From the NCBI GenBank assembly GCA_963700255.1, contig CAVOWW010000031.1:62001-126000 (forward strand): a stretch of 64,000 nucleotides of DNA, given 5' to 3'. A program made the position numbers and the translations under genes. Shown one piece after another: positions 28,171 through 39,390 of the stretch. The stretch's first letter is position 1, and each line of letters starts with the position of its first letter. This DNA comes from UBA10649 sp963700255. GTDB lineage: Bacteria > Actinomycetota > Actinomycetes > S36-B12. The notes under the pieces were generated by a model. That model worked only from the letters and a program-made list of their open reading frames with translations. It did no database searches and had not been told where the DNA came from.

Positions 28171-28731
28171 TTACTGCTGGACGTACAGGTCGCCGAACGG
28201 CATCGAGCCGTAGGCATCCCAGAGGTAACCATTGCCGACCTTGGAACCCCACAGGTACTGGATCTTGCCGAAGCGAGTCGGCACCGCCCAGGCCTGCTCC
28301 ATGGCCTTCTGGTTGAGCGCCTTCCATGCGTCGGCCTGCTGCGTGCGATCGGTCATCGCCAGAGCAGCCTGAACCTCGGCCTCGTAGGCCGGGTCGTTGA
28401 CGCGCGAGAGGTTGAAGCCGCCGTTGGCCCCGAACAGCTCGGGGATGACGGTCGAGGCGTTCTGCCAGTCCGGACCCCAGCCAGCGGAGGCGAGCTCCTT
28501 CTCCTGGGCCGGGTCGAGGACGACGCCGTAGTACTGGCCGGCCTCAATGCCCTCGATGGCGACGGTCATGCCGGCAGCCTCGAGGGACGCCTTGAGAGAG
28601 GCGGCACCCTTCTCACAGGTGAGCGGCGCAGGGTCGGACGGCAGCACGCTGAACAGCAGAAAGGTGAGCATGCTGAGGAGGACCAGGATGAGCAGCCCGG
28701 TCAGCACGCGCCTGATGACGTACGCGGTCAC
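28171..28731 (-). pseudogene. chimeric remnant: DppB N-terminus joined in frame to peptide-binding-protein C-terminus
   Basis: A 186-residue frame. Residues 1 to about 40 (TAYVIRRVLTGLLILVLLSM…DPAPLTC) match the start of the neighbouring DppB almost residue for residue. From EKGAASLKASLEAAG onward it matches the C-terminal part of the neighbouring binding protein (EKVAASMQSSLARAG, then GQYYG, STVIPELFG, NGYLW and GDLYV). The junction is near 28605-28616. The best reading is a deletion between a second permease copy and a second binding-protein copy, leaving one fused frame. It keeps a GTG start and AAGGA upstream, but neither half could function as in its parent. Confidence 0.85.
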
Positions 28732-28762
28732 GTCGTGGGGGTCCTTGTCTGTGTCAGGTGTT

Positions 28763-28830
28763 CCGCAGCCCGGAGGGCTGCGGGGCTGTACCGCAGGTGG
28801 CTCCGGGAGCACACGTCTCCCGGAGCCACC
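28763..28830 (-). terminator. two hairpins after the peptide-binding-protein gene
   Basis: 28763-28770 pairs with 28776-28783 (8 bp). 28796-28809 pairs perfectly with 28817-28830 (14 bp, seven-base loop). The second shares the GGTGGCTCCGGGAG arm with the hairpin at 28124-28162, showing that the intergenic region was duplicated together with the genes. Confidence 0.78.
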
Positions 28831-28842
28831 GCGGTCACGCGA

Positions 28843-30585
28843 CTACGACTTCACGAACAGGTCGCCGAACGCCAGCGACCCGTAGGGGAACCACAGGTAG
28901 CCGTTGCCGATCTTCGACCCCCAGATGCTCTGGTCCTTGGAGAAGTTCTGCGGGATGACCCACGCGTTCTCCATAGCCACCTTGTTGAGCTCCTGCCAGG
29001 CCTTGCCCTGCTCCGTGCGGTCGAGGATCGACAGCGCTTCCTGCAGCTTCGCCTCGTACGCGTCGTCCTTCACGCGGCTGAGGGTGAAGCCGCCGGTCTG
29101 CCCGAACAGCTCGGGGAGGACCGTCGAGGCATTCAGCCAGTCAGGCGCCCAACCGGCGTACATGAGCTCCTTGGCCTTCTCGTCGTCGAAGACGATGCCG
29201 TAGTACTGGCCCGACTCGATCGGCTCGAGCTTCACCGTGATGCCGGCCCTGGCGAGCGAGGACTGCATCGAGGCAGCGACCTTCTCATTGACCGGCGTCT
29301 GCGGGAACTGGTAGGTCAGCTCCGGCATCGGCTCGCCGGACTCCTCGATGAGCTTCTTCGCAAGCGCCGCGTTGCCCTGCGGGGATGGCCGCACCGAACA
29401 TGTCGACCCACATGCCGCTCTCGGCGTAGTCGGGCGGGAGGTTCGGCTTGATCACGCCGTCGACCGATGTGCCGGCGAAGTCGCCGCCGGCGATGGTGAT
29501 GTACTCGGCGCTGTTGAGCGCCACAGCGATCGCCTGACGGTGCTTCAGGTTCGGCACCTTCTCGGTGTTGATCGCGATGTAGCGGACGTAGGGGTCGAAC
29601 GCGTCGACGAGCGGTCCACGAAACGCGGGTCGCCGCGAACACAGTCGCCAGGTTCTCGGGCTGCAGGCCGCCGTAGCGATCGCGGCCTGGTCCTCGCCAG
29701 CGTCCGCGATGAGGCGCTGGTCGATAGCCGCCGCGTCGAGCGCGAAGTTCACGATGACCTGGTCCGGGTAGGCCGGACGGTAGTCATCGGAGGCCGGGTC
29801 CCACTCCTCGTTGCGCACGAGGACCATCTTCTGGCCCTTCGTGTACTCGGAGATCTTGTACGGGCCGGTCGACACGACAGCGTCGTCGTAGTTCTCGCCC
29901 GTGTCGGCAGCCTGCGGAACCGGCGAGAACGCCGTCAGGGTGACCGTGTAGTTGAAGTCGGCGGCGGGACGGTTCAGGTTGAACGTGATGGTCTTGTTGT
30001 CCTCCGAGCAGGTGATGGCCTTGTCGAACGCGGCGACGTCGTTGCCCTCGGTGAGGAACGGACCCTTGTAGTCGGACGAGCCGTCCTCGAGCCTTGGGGA
30101 TGTCGAGGACGAGATCGCGTAGCTCGGGCCATCGGTGATGATGTCCTCGCGAAGGTCCGCGAGACGCCGTACTTGATGTCCGCGCAGGTCGACGGAGCCG
30201 TCCTCGAAGGTGACGCCGTCGCGGATGGTGAACGGCCAGGAGTTCGCGTCCTCGTACGGGGTGCCAGGTCGGTCGCCATGTCGGGGACGATGGTGACGCC
30301 TCACGCCGCTCGCGAACTTGTACGCCGTCAGGGTGCGGGTCGTGTAGCCGTTGAAGAAAGCGAGGTCGACACCCGTGTAGATGCGCTGCGGGTCGACGTG
30401 GAGGAACTGCTCCGCGATGGTCAGCAGCGTGATGGTGCCGCCCTTCTGTCCTTCGCCGCTGGCGACCACTGGCAGCCGCGCTGCCCTCGGATGCTGCTGC
30501 TGCCGCCGCCGCAGGCGGCAAGCGCAAGCGCGCCCACCGTGAGCATGGCAGCGAGGCGCAGGCCGTTGTTGATGGCCTTACCCAT
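28843..30585 (-). pseudogene. dppA: oligopeptide ABC transporter substrate-binding lipoprotein, many frame breaks
   Basis: Family 5 extracellular solute-binding protein. The ATG at 30585 follows AAGGAGG. The signal peptide GKAINNGLRLAAMLTVGALALAAC ends in a lipobox with the lipidated cysteine. The rest is readable only by changing frame about a dozen times (near 30495, 30470, 30298, 30265, 30195, 30150, 30110, 29690, 29610 and 29390, among others). Frame-corrected pieces run in correct order (GGTITLL, NGYTTRTLTAYKFASG, ADIKYGVSRTFA, PNLKHRQAIAVALN, STVLPELFG) with total length near 580 residues. Paired compensating indels without eroded residues suggest read or assembly errors more than decay. 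Confidence 0.85.
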
Positions 30586-30694
30586 GTGCTTCCTCCTTGT
30601 CAAGGGTCGCGGTTCGCACGACCCTGCCCGGTCGAGCGTGACCGGGATTCCGCCCTTGCTGGGCGGAGGCTTTGGTGTCTCGACGCGACGGCGG

Positions 30695-31682
30695 TCACCG
30701 GAGGTTCCTTCCGGTGCGCGGGTCGAGCGCGTCCCGCACGGCGTCGCCGAAGACATTGAAGGCGTACACGACAACGAACAGCGCAATGCCGGGAATGAAC
30801 AGGTATGTCGGCACCACGGCGAAGAATCGCACGGAGTCGGCCAGCATCTTCCCCCAGGACGGAGTCGGCTCCGTGACACCGACTCCCAGGTACGCGAGTG
30901 CTGCCTCGGCCGCGATCAGCGTGGGCAGTGAGATCGTCACGTAGACGATGATGGGCGCCCACAGGTTGGGCAGGATCTCCTTGAACAGGATGCGCCGGGT
31001 GGGGGCCCCGTTGGCCACGGCCGCCTCGACGAACTCGCGCTCCCGCAGGCTCAGTACCTGGCCGCGGATCAGGCGGGCGAGGTAGGGCCATCCGAAGAAG
31101 GCGAACACGATGATCAGGTACGCGATGCGGGCGTTCTCCGAGCTCAGCCCCAGCGCTTCGAGCCGCTGGGTCAGCACGGGGCTCAGCGCGATGAGCATCA
31201 GCAGGAAGGGGAACGCGAGCAGCAGGTCGGTCGAACGACCGATGATGGTGTCGACCCAGCCCGTCTTGTACCCGGCGACGATGCCGACGACTGTCCCGAC
31301 GATCGCGATCAGGAGGACGGACGGTCCCGAGATGAACAAGGAGACCCGCGCGCCATAGAGGAGCCGGGCCAGCAGGTCCCGGCCGGTCAGCGGTTCGACA
31401 CCCAGCGGGTGGTCGGCGGAGACCCCGCCCCACGCTCCTCTGGGCAGGCTGCCCTGCGCGGGGTCCAGGGCTCCGAGATCGAAGTCGTAGGGATTGACTC
31501 CGACGACGCTGGCGATGACGGGAGCCAGCAGGGCGGTCACGAATATCGCGACAAGCAGCCACGATGGCGAACATCGCCGCCTTGTCCCTCTTCAGCCGCC
31601 GCCATGCGAGCTGCCGCAACGAGAGGCCCACAGGCGCGGCGACCACATCAGGGGCGACCACGGGCGACGTCTCGGTGCTCAC
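30695..31682 (-). CDS. dppC: ABC transporter permease, DppC type, one-base frameshift
   Basis: Inner-membrane permease partner of DppB. The N-terminal part (STETSPVVAPD…LAWRRLKRDKAAMFAIV) is in one frame. The rest (ALLAPVIASVVGVNPYDFD to ALDPRTGRNLR) is in another. The break is near 31550-31560, inside the first membrane helix. Removing one base gives 328 residues, the normal size. The EAA motif is in REREFVEAAVANGAPTRRILFKEILPN. The GTG at 31682 (or 31694) follows AAGGGG. It is the first gene of the operon, ahead of the binding protein, an order common in actinobacteria. Confidence 0.88.
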
Positions 31683-31694
31683 CGTGTCATTCAC

Positions 31695-31980
31695 CCCTTG
31701 GTCACGTTCTACCTGTCGCCTCGACCGATGCCGATGCTGTCGTGGACGGTGCGTGTGCATGGACGTCGCGATGCCAGCCCGTGAAGGCTAGCGGCCTGAG
31801 GTTACGTCAGAGTGACTCGCGAGTAACAACGGGATCGGGGGGATCCGGGCATACGTCACCAAATCGTGACCTTCACATGCGAACAAGGACAGCATCGCCG
31901 GATGTTGTTCATCATCATGCCGAAAGCACGACAACGTTGTCCTGCATGGACGGACGATCGTCCGCATGAACATGGAAGCC
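31695..31980. other. 286-base gap between typA and the dpp operon
   Basis: No coding sequence is supported here. The gap must hold the dpp promoter, and it contains the two perfect palindromes listed separately, plus an imperfect GTTAC/GTAAC inverted pair near 31807-31835. I see no RNA gene in it. Confidence 0.6.
31930..31964. promoter_or_regulatory. two perfect palindromes upstream of the dpp operon
   Basis: GACAACGTTGTC (31930-31941) and CGGACGATCGTCCG (31951-31964) are separate perfect palindromes, nine bases apart, just past the typA stop. They are about 250 bases upstream of dppC. They could be operators or a compact terminator; no regulator gene is adjacent. Confidence 0.45.
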
Positions 31981-33837
<1,857 letters not shown>

Positions 33838-33919
33838 CCCCTGACCCTATGGTCGCCCCTTCTCTATCGACGAATTCCGGTTCATACTGGGGCAAACCTC
33901 CCGACCGAACGGACGCGCC

Positions 33920-34482
33920 ATGAGCCACCGTCGCCTTCGAGCCCTCACCGCCCTGGCCGTGGGCGCGAGCCTCGCGCTCCCGCTGGCCTCGGGCACCGCT
34001 GTCGGGGCGAGCCGAACGCCGTCCGTCGCGACCCCTGTCTCGCGGGCCAGTGGCGCATGACCCCCGAGGCCTCGACGCGGCTCCTGCGCGAGCTGGTGCC
34101 GGTCCCCGGGTGGCTGGTGACGGACGGCACCATCACCACCAGCTTCCGCGACGGGCGCATGATCTACGGCAGCACCCTGTTCATCCTCGAGGGGACGCTG
34201 GGGCCCGGTCAGTCGATCAAGGCGGAGGCCTCCTGGATCAACGAGTCGTCCTACCGGACCCGCGGGGGCAAGATCGTCACCGGCCCCGTCAGCAGTGAGA
34301 TCGCCTATGGCGACTTGACCGGCACGAAGGACGGCGAGACCTTCACCGTCCCCGGTCCGCCGGGGAGGACCGAGACCCTGCCGGGTGGGGCGACGCCCTA
34401 CACCTGCACGCGCACGACCCTGAAGTGGCCGGTGCCGCTCGGCTCGGGCGGCACCACCACGGCGACGTTCCGCCGCGCCTGA
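33920..34482 (+). CDS. small secreted protein of unknown function, frameshift near the signal peptide
   Basis: The ATG at 33920 opens a signal peptide (SHRRLRALTALAVGASLALPLASGTAVGA) that runs into a stop. The mature protein continues in another frame (DPCLAGQWRMTPEASTRLL … TTTATFRRA). One missing base near 34000-34015 would join them into 187 residues. The mature part is beta-rich with conserved-looking Trp and two Cys (CLAGQW, YTCTRTT), a layout seen in lipocalin-like secreted proteins. Family not recognised with certainty. Divergent from typA across 82 bases containing a CATACT -10 candidate. Confidence 0.6.
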
Positions 34483-34517
34483 CGGGCAACCGCGCTCGCG
34501 CACGCGACGATCACCCC

Positions 34518-35129
34518 ATGGTGAAGCTCTACGCAGACGTTCCGGCCCGCCGCACCCGGCAGGTGATCGGCGACGTGTGGCTGGTGGCGTGGTCCGTGCT
34601 CTGGATCTGGGTAGCCGTGCGCCTGCACGAGCTGATCATGAACCTCGCGACCCCCGGGCTCGCGATCGCCGAGGGAGCGACCGACCTCGCGGGGAGCATC
34701 ACCTCCGCTGGCGAGTCGATCAGCAGCGTGCCGCTCGTCGGCGAGACGCTCGGCACCCCGTTCGACGGGATGAGCGACGCTGCCCTGTCGATCGCCGATG
34801 CCGGCCAGGCCACCGCAGATGCCGTCGCGCTGCTCGCCCGGTTCCTGTCGATCGCCCTCGCCGTGCTCGCGATCACGTCGTTCGCCGTCTTCTGGGTGCC
34901 GTTCCGGATCGGCTTCGTACGCCGCGCCACTGCAGCCCAGCGGTTCGTCGATGCGAACGAGGACCTCGACCTGTTCGCCCTCCGTGCCATGGCACGCCAG
35001 CCACTGCACGTTCTCGCCCGCATCACCGACGACCCGGCCGGAGCCTGGCGTCGCGGCGATCAGCCGGTGATCAACGCTCTGGCCGCGCTCGAGCTCCGCG
35101 AGGAGGGTCTTCGCCCGCCCGCGCTCTAG
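34518..35129 (+). CDS. two-helix membrane protein of unknown function
   Basis: A 203-residue protein. It has a membrane segment near residues 18-38 (DVWLVAWSVLWIWVAVRLHEL), an Ala/Gly/Ser-rich extracytoplasmic loop and a second segment (about 112-133, FLSIALAVLAITSFAVFWVP). A cytoplasmic basic C-terminal region containing FVRRATAAQRFVDANEDLDL follows. No recognised domain. The ATG has no Shine-Dalgarno; GACGAT lies six bases upstream. It follows the secreted protein by 35 bases. Confidence 0.7.
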   Translation: MVKLYADVPARRTRQVIGDVWLVAWSVLWIWVAVRLHELIMNLATPGLAIAEGATDLAGSITSAGESISSVPLVGETLGTPFDGMSDAALSIADAGQATADAVALLARFLSIALAVLAITSFAVFWVPFRIGFVRRATAAQRFVDANEDLDLFALRAMARQPLHVLARITDDPAGAWRRGDQPVINALAALELREEGLRPPAL

Positions 35130-35195
35130 CGCGACTCCGACCGGTGACGTCACAACGGCGGGCAGTTGCGACGGCGCGGGTCGGACTCGAACGGT

Positions 35196-36862
35196 TCAGC
35201 AGGTGGCGCTCGGCGTCATGGACACGGTGACCGGGCCGCTGCCCGTCGGGTTGCCCAGCGGGGTGTACGTGGTCACGGACCACGTCCAGTCGAGCGTTCC
35301 CGAGTCGGCGCCGGGTGGCACGTTCACGGTGTAGGTGCCCTTGCCGGTGAGCTTCAGCGGGGCGTTGCCCACCCGTCCCTTGAACGTGAGCGTGCCCGAG
35401 ACGTCATAGGTCGGCGTGAAGGTGATGGTGCCGACCATGTCGCCCGTCGACTCGGCGGTGAAGGGCTTGGTCACGTCGCAGGTGACGCCGGTGATCTCGG
35501 TGCCGCCGGGCGCCGTCGCGATCGACCCCTTCAGCACGTAGCCGCCGGCCTTGGTGTCGAAGGCGATGCGCCTTGGCCACGCCTCGCTTGGACCGCGCCT
35601 CGAACGACACCGTCGCGGACTTGTCCTTCTCCCCCGGTGCCACGTAGGCGAAGGTCGCGTCAGCGGGGACCTTCGAGCCCGCGGGGTCCACCGACGAGCC
35701 GCCGTTGAGGGTGGCCATCACCGTGCCACCCACGGCGGTGCCGTCGATCTTGCTCCGCGGAGCGGCGGTGATCGTCACCGCTGCCGACGGCTTGAGTCCC
35801 GTGCGCTTGCCGGGCGACGTCGTCGGCTCCAGCACCACACACCGACCGGACTCCCAGCCCTTCTTGGCGGCCTCGACTGCCTTGTCCATCGTCGCGGCTG
35901 CCATCAGCTGCCCCCATCTGCCCTGCTCCGCCACGAAGGCGTCGGTCACCTTGCCGCCCGTGCGGTTGACCTTGGACCGGTAGTCGCTCCACCCCGACCC
36001 GCCGACCGTCCAGCCGACCGTCTGGTCGGCATACATGCCCTTGCTGTTGGCGAACTCGGCTGACTGGGTCCGCGTGTCGACGTCGTAGGACACCAACTGC
36101 GCGTCATCGTCGACCTGCCCCTTGATCGTCACCTCGACCGTGAGGTTCGAGCCCGTGCTGCCCCCGGCGCTCGTCACCGACGCGGTCATGGTGGTCGTCG
36201 ACGTGAACTGCCCCTTGGCGTCGGGGCACGGCGCCACCGTGATGAGGGTCTTGAGCGTGCCGGTCACGCCGCCGACCGTGACCGTGCCGCCCACGTCGAG
36301 CGAGCCCTTCGCGGCGTCACCCGTGACCTTCATCGCTCCCTCCCCGCCGGACGCCGGGTCTGACATGTCCTTCGTCTCGGCAGCGGGCTTGCCGGGCGGG
36401 ATGTCATTCGTCGAGGACACTGCAGCGTCCTGGGCCAGGGCAGCGATCATGAGATTGCCGAACATCAGACCGCCCATGGAGGGTGCGTCCTCTGCCACGA
36501 CGCGCGCCCCGAACCGCCCGAAGTCGGGCTGGTCCACGAAGCCCTGCGCGAGATCGAGTATCCCTGCACTCACCGCGGCGTAGGCCGTGTCCGCCTGGGC
36601 GGCGCCGCCGAGCTCCGCCTCGAGACCGGACATCGTCATCAGCTGGCGGTCCATGCTGGCGGTGAGGGAGCGCATCTCCTGCTCCTGCTCCGCCCGCGGC
36701 AGCGCCGCGAACGCCTGCACCGCGGCCAGCTCGTCGGAGCCTCCCGATCCCGCAGGTGCGTCCGAGGCCGCAGATTCCGAGGATGACGAGCAGCCGGTCA
36801 GCGCGAGGAGACCGCAGAGGGTGAGAGCGGCAAGCCTGGATGGAATAGGCCGGAACCTGCAT
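35196..36862 (-). CDS. putative lipoprotein of unknown function, frameshifted
   Basis: A large secreted lipoprotein. The signal peptide is SRLAALTLCGLLALTGCSSSS, with lipobox LTGC. The ATG at 36862 is one base out of frame with it, so an indel right after the start codon is likely. A second break near 35560-35575 separates the central domain (…KDKSATVSFEARSKRGVAK) from the C-terminal beta-rich tail (LKGSIATAPGGTEITGVTC … VTVSMTPSATC). Corrected length is about 555 residues. No family recognised; the C-terminal part looks like an Ig-like fold. Confidence 0.65.
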
Positions 36863-36952
36863 GGACGTCCCCGATCGTCGCGTGCACTGGCGCCTGAGGT
36901 CCCGGCGGTCGCCACCCTAGGGGTCAGCGGCCACGTGGGCAGGGGCCAATCG

Positions 36953-37656
36953 TCACGACTTCGTGATGCCCCACTTCTTCGGCTTCTTCGGCCGGTGGAT
37001 CTCGATGCCGCCGAAGATCGCAGCACCCTTGACGACGAGCACCGGTGCGCCGGGCACTCCCGAGTCCGCGGCACCTCGGTGCCGCCGAAGATCCCGACGA
37101 CCTCGCTGCGCACCGCCATGCCCTCGGGCACCGTGATCTCGAGCCCGCCGAACAGGCAGACGGCCGTGATCACCGTCTCCTGGCCCGTGAGCACGGCGTC
37201 CGTCAGGTCGAGCTCGCCGCCGCCGAAGATGCACAGTGCGGACAGCTCCGCGGGGACCGTCCAGCCTCCCTTGCGCTCGAACCCTCCGAAGATCGCGACG
37301 AGGGAGTTGTCACCCATCCCGGCAAGGGCGGAGTTGACGACGATGCCGGCATCGGTGCGGGTGGCCGGAACCGTCGGCGTGCCCGGAGGCGTCACCGCAA
37401 GGCTGTTCGCCGTGGGGACGGCCAAGGTGCCCGGCGGGACGGGCAGGTCGCGCATCACGGGGATGAGCTCGCCGTACGTCATCGCCCGGTAGACCTCGGC
37501 GAGCCGCTCCTCGTGCTCGACCGCCGTCAGGCGGCCCTCGACGTAGGCGTCGCGCAGGATGCTCGCGACCTTCTCGCGGTCCGCGTCCGAGGCACGCATC
37601 CGAAGGGCGTCGGCGACCGGGTCGGGGCCCTGCTCGGCCGGCAGGTTCGCGCTCAT
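36953..37656 (-). CDS. DUF1707 and LiaF-like domain protein, frameshifted near the C-terminus
   Basis: The N-terminus (MRASDADREKVASILRDAYVEGRLTAVEHEERL) is a DUF1707 domain, common at the start of actinobacterial envelope-stress proteins. The C-terminal half carries repeated FGG motifs (AIFGGFERKGGW, CIFGGGELDL, CLFGGLEITV, GIFGGTEV) as in LiaF/DUF2154-like beta helices. The frame breaks near 37070-37080; the other frame adds GAAIFGGIEIHRPKKPKKWG. One missing base restores 234 residues. No membrane segment is present, so it is likely cytoplasmic or peripheral. Leaderless: TAGCCT six bases before the ATG. Confidence 0.82.
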
Positions 37657-37735
37657 GGGTCGAGGCTAGCGATGACCGAGTCTCAACGTCCCCCTGGTGG
37701 CCGTCGATCGAGCGCAGGGAGCACCCGAGTCACGA

Positions 37736-37945
37736 TCAGAGGCCGCGCTCGGAACGGAACACCGCGACGAGTGCGTTCGCGTGTCCGTGGCCGACACCGT
37801 GACCGGACTTCAGGAAGCTGACCTGCTCCATGTGCTTGGCGTCCCGCACGGTCTCCAGCTGATCCATCCAGTACGAGATCGGCTGACCGTACGTCTTCTC
37901 GATCGAAGGGAAGTACGACTTCGGTCCCTGCACCTTGTCCGCCAC
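37736..37945 (-). CDS. DUF4287 family protein
   Basis: A 69-residue protein with the DUF4287 pattern: FPSIEKTYGQPISYWMD near the start and VSFLKSGHGVGHGHANALVA near the end. This small family is often found alone or fused to DUF5655; biochemical function unknown. The GTG at 37945 was chosen by family length. It has no Shine-Dalgarno, and CATACT ends six bases upstream. Divergent from the ClbS-like gene. Confidence 0.85.
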   Translation of the reverse strand: MADKVQGPKSYFPSIEKTYGQPISYWMDQLETVRDAKHMEQVSFLKSGHGVGHGHANALVAVFRSERGL

Positions 37946-38034
37946 GCCCCAAGTATGCGATCTCCGCTCGTGTCGCGCGAGGGTCCTCGCACCAAGGGTG
38001 GAGACACCTCCCGCCGATGCCCTAGCGTGCACGC

Positions 38035-38547
38035 ATGCCCCGACCCAAGGACAAGGGAGCGCTCCTCGAGGCTGCGGCTTCGGCATACGACGCCTTGACG
38101 TCGACCCTGTCGGATCTCCCCGCTGGGCTCCGTGCGGACACTGCCCTGCAGGCAGCGATCGACGACCAGTCCCGCAATCCGCGCGATGTCGTCGCGCATC
38201 TGCATGCGTGGCAGGTCATGACGATGGACTGGTGCCGAACTGGGGAGTCCGGTGGGACGCCCCACGTCCCGGGCGTCGGCCGCACCTGGCGCGACACCCC
38301 CGCCATCAACGCCGAGATCTGGCAGCAGTTCGCGGCGACCCCGTATGCGGACGCCCTCGACCTGCTGAACGCCTCGCACAACGAGATGGTCGGGATGATC
38401 GAGGCGCACACGCAGGAACAGCTCTTCGGAGCCGGCGTGTACCCGTGGACCAAGACCACGACTCTCGGCGCCTACTTCGTCTCGGCCACCTCAAGCCACT
38501 ACCTATGGGGAACCAAGACACTGAGGGCGATCCGGCGGGCTCTCTGA
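38035..38547 (+). CDS. ClbS/DfsB family four-helix bundle protein
   Basis: A 170-residue protein of the DUF1706/ClbS family. It opens with MPRPKDKGALLEAAASAYDAL and contains DVVAHLHAWQVMTMDWCRTG and NASHNEMVGMIEAHTQEQLF. The founding member ClbS protects colibactin producers by hydrolysing the cyclopropane warhead. Most homologues, including isolated ones like this, have unknown substrates, and no toxin cluster is near. TAGCGT ends six bases before the ATG, so it is probably leaderless. Confidence 0.88.
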   Translation: MPRPKDKGALLEAAASAYDALTSTLSDLPAGLRADTALQAAIDDQSRNPRDVVAHLHAWQVMTMDWCRTGESGGTPHVPGVGRTWRDTPAINAEIWQQFAATPYADALDLLNASHNEMVGMIEAHTQEQLFGAGVYPWTKTTTLGAYFVSATSSHYLWGTKTLRAIRRAL

Positions 38548-38556
38548 CGGTCAAGA

Positions 38557-38952
38557 TCAATCCCGGACACCGATGGGCTCGATCAGGTCCCACAGGTTCC
38601 CGTACCGGTCGCGGAAGACCACGACGGTTCCGTACGGCTCGCGTCGCGGCTCCCCGGTCATGACGACGCCCCTCGCGACGAGGTGCTCGTGCTGCGACGC
38701 GAAGTCATCCGTGTGCAGGAACAGCCCCACCCGACCGCCCGTCTGGTTGCCGATGGCGGCGCGTTGGTCATCCGTCGTCGCGACAGCGAGAACGAAGGAC
38801 GTGCCGCCGTCGGCGGACGGCGCAACACGCACCCAGCGCTTCTGCTCGGTGAGTGGCGTGTCCTCGACCAGGGTGAACCCGAGATCGTCGACGTAGTGCG
38901 ATATCGCCTCGTCGTAGGCATCAACGAGCAGAGTGACCGCATGCAGGCGCAG
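38557..38952 (-). CDS. VOC (glyoxalase/bleomycin-resistance fold) protein, apparent CTG start
   Basis: About 131 residues of the vicinal-oxygen-chelate fold: LHAVTLLVDAYDEAISHYVDDLGF at the start, FLHTDDFASQHEHL in the middle, and PYGTVVVFRDRYGNLWDLIEP at the C-terminal metal site. No ATG, GTG or TTG is in frame near the homologous start. A CTG at 38952 lies four bases after GGAG, and another lies at 38946. Function of this subgroup is unknown. It follows the DUF6958-like gene by 17 bases and is convergent with the ClbS-like gene. Confidence 0.8.
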   Translation of the reverse strand: MRLHAVTLLVDAYDEAISHYVDDLGFTLVEDTPLTEQKRWVRVAPSADGGTSFVLAVATTDDQRAAIGNQTGGRVGLFLHTDDFASQHEHLVARGVVMTGEPRREPYGTVVVFRDRYGNLWDLIEPIGVRD

Positions 38953-38969
38953 AGCGCTCCTAGTCGGCG

Positions 38970-39302
38970 TCAACGTCGACCACGAACCCGCAGGCGCTGG
39001 GGCGACTTGGCTCCGATGCGCTCCACCGCGCCTTCGCACTCGAGGTCGACCTTGACGAAGCGGATCCAGTTGGTGAACCGGCCGCTCGGGAAACTCGGGT
39101 GACCACGAAGCTGGACTTCCGCGACAGTGATCAGATCCTTGAGCAGCACGCCCTCTCCCTCGTCCATGTCCTCCAGTGTGCCGAGAATGAAGGCTCGGAG
39201 GATCTCGTACTGCTCCTCGGCGATCGTCCACGTCTCGTAGCCGTCCGCTCGGACGGCACTGCGCAGCCTCCTGCGGCCCGGCGGATGGGGGTCTGTCGCC
39301 AC
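38970..39302 (-). CDS. small conserved protein, DUF6958-like
   Basis: A 110-residue protein reading EQYEILRAFILGTLEDMDEGEG, then FPSGRFTNWIRFVKVDLECEG and AKSPQRLRV. The order of a short beta start, an alpha helix, a W-x-K-x-D-L-E helix and a basic end resembles DUF6958 proteins. The assignment is by memory of the pattern. The GTG start has CAGGGT six bases upstream and no Shine-Dalgarno. Probably in one transcript with the VOC gene. Confidence 0.65.
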   Translation of the reverse strand: MATDPHPPGRRRLRSAVRADGYETWTIAEEQYEILRAFILGTLEDMDEGEGVLLKDLITVAEVQLRGHPSFPSGRFTNWIRFVKVDLECEGAVERIGAKSPQRLRVRGRR

Positions 39303-39390
39303 CGTGGAACCCTGCCTATTCCGGTTGGTCAGACGTTGAAGCGGAACCCGACAAGGCTACGTCGCGGGAATCCCTCAGCCATCGAGGTGG

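Noticed and set aside
31856..31885. Possible CRP site in the typA-dpp gap (GTGACCTTCACA)
   Set aside because: The half-sites are only three bases apart instead of six, so it does not fit the CRP consensus.
35130..35195. GGTCGGACTCGAACGGTTC as a possible tRNA T-arm
   Set aside because: No matching acceptor stem, anticodon arm or CCA-side pairing can be built around it.
38035..38547. ClbS-like gene as part of a colibactin-type toxin cluster
   Set aside because: No polyketide or peptide synthetase genes are nearby; isolated ClbS/DfsB proteins are widespread.
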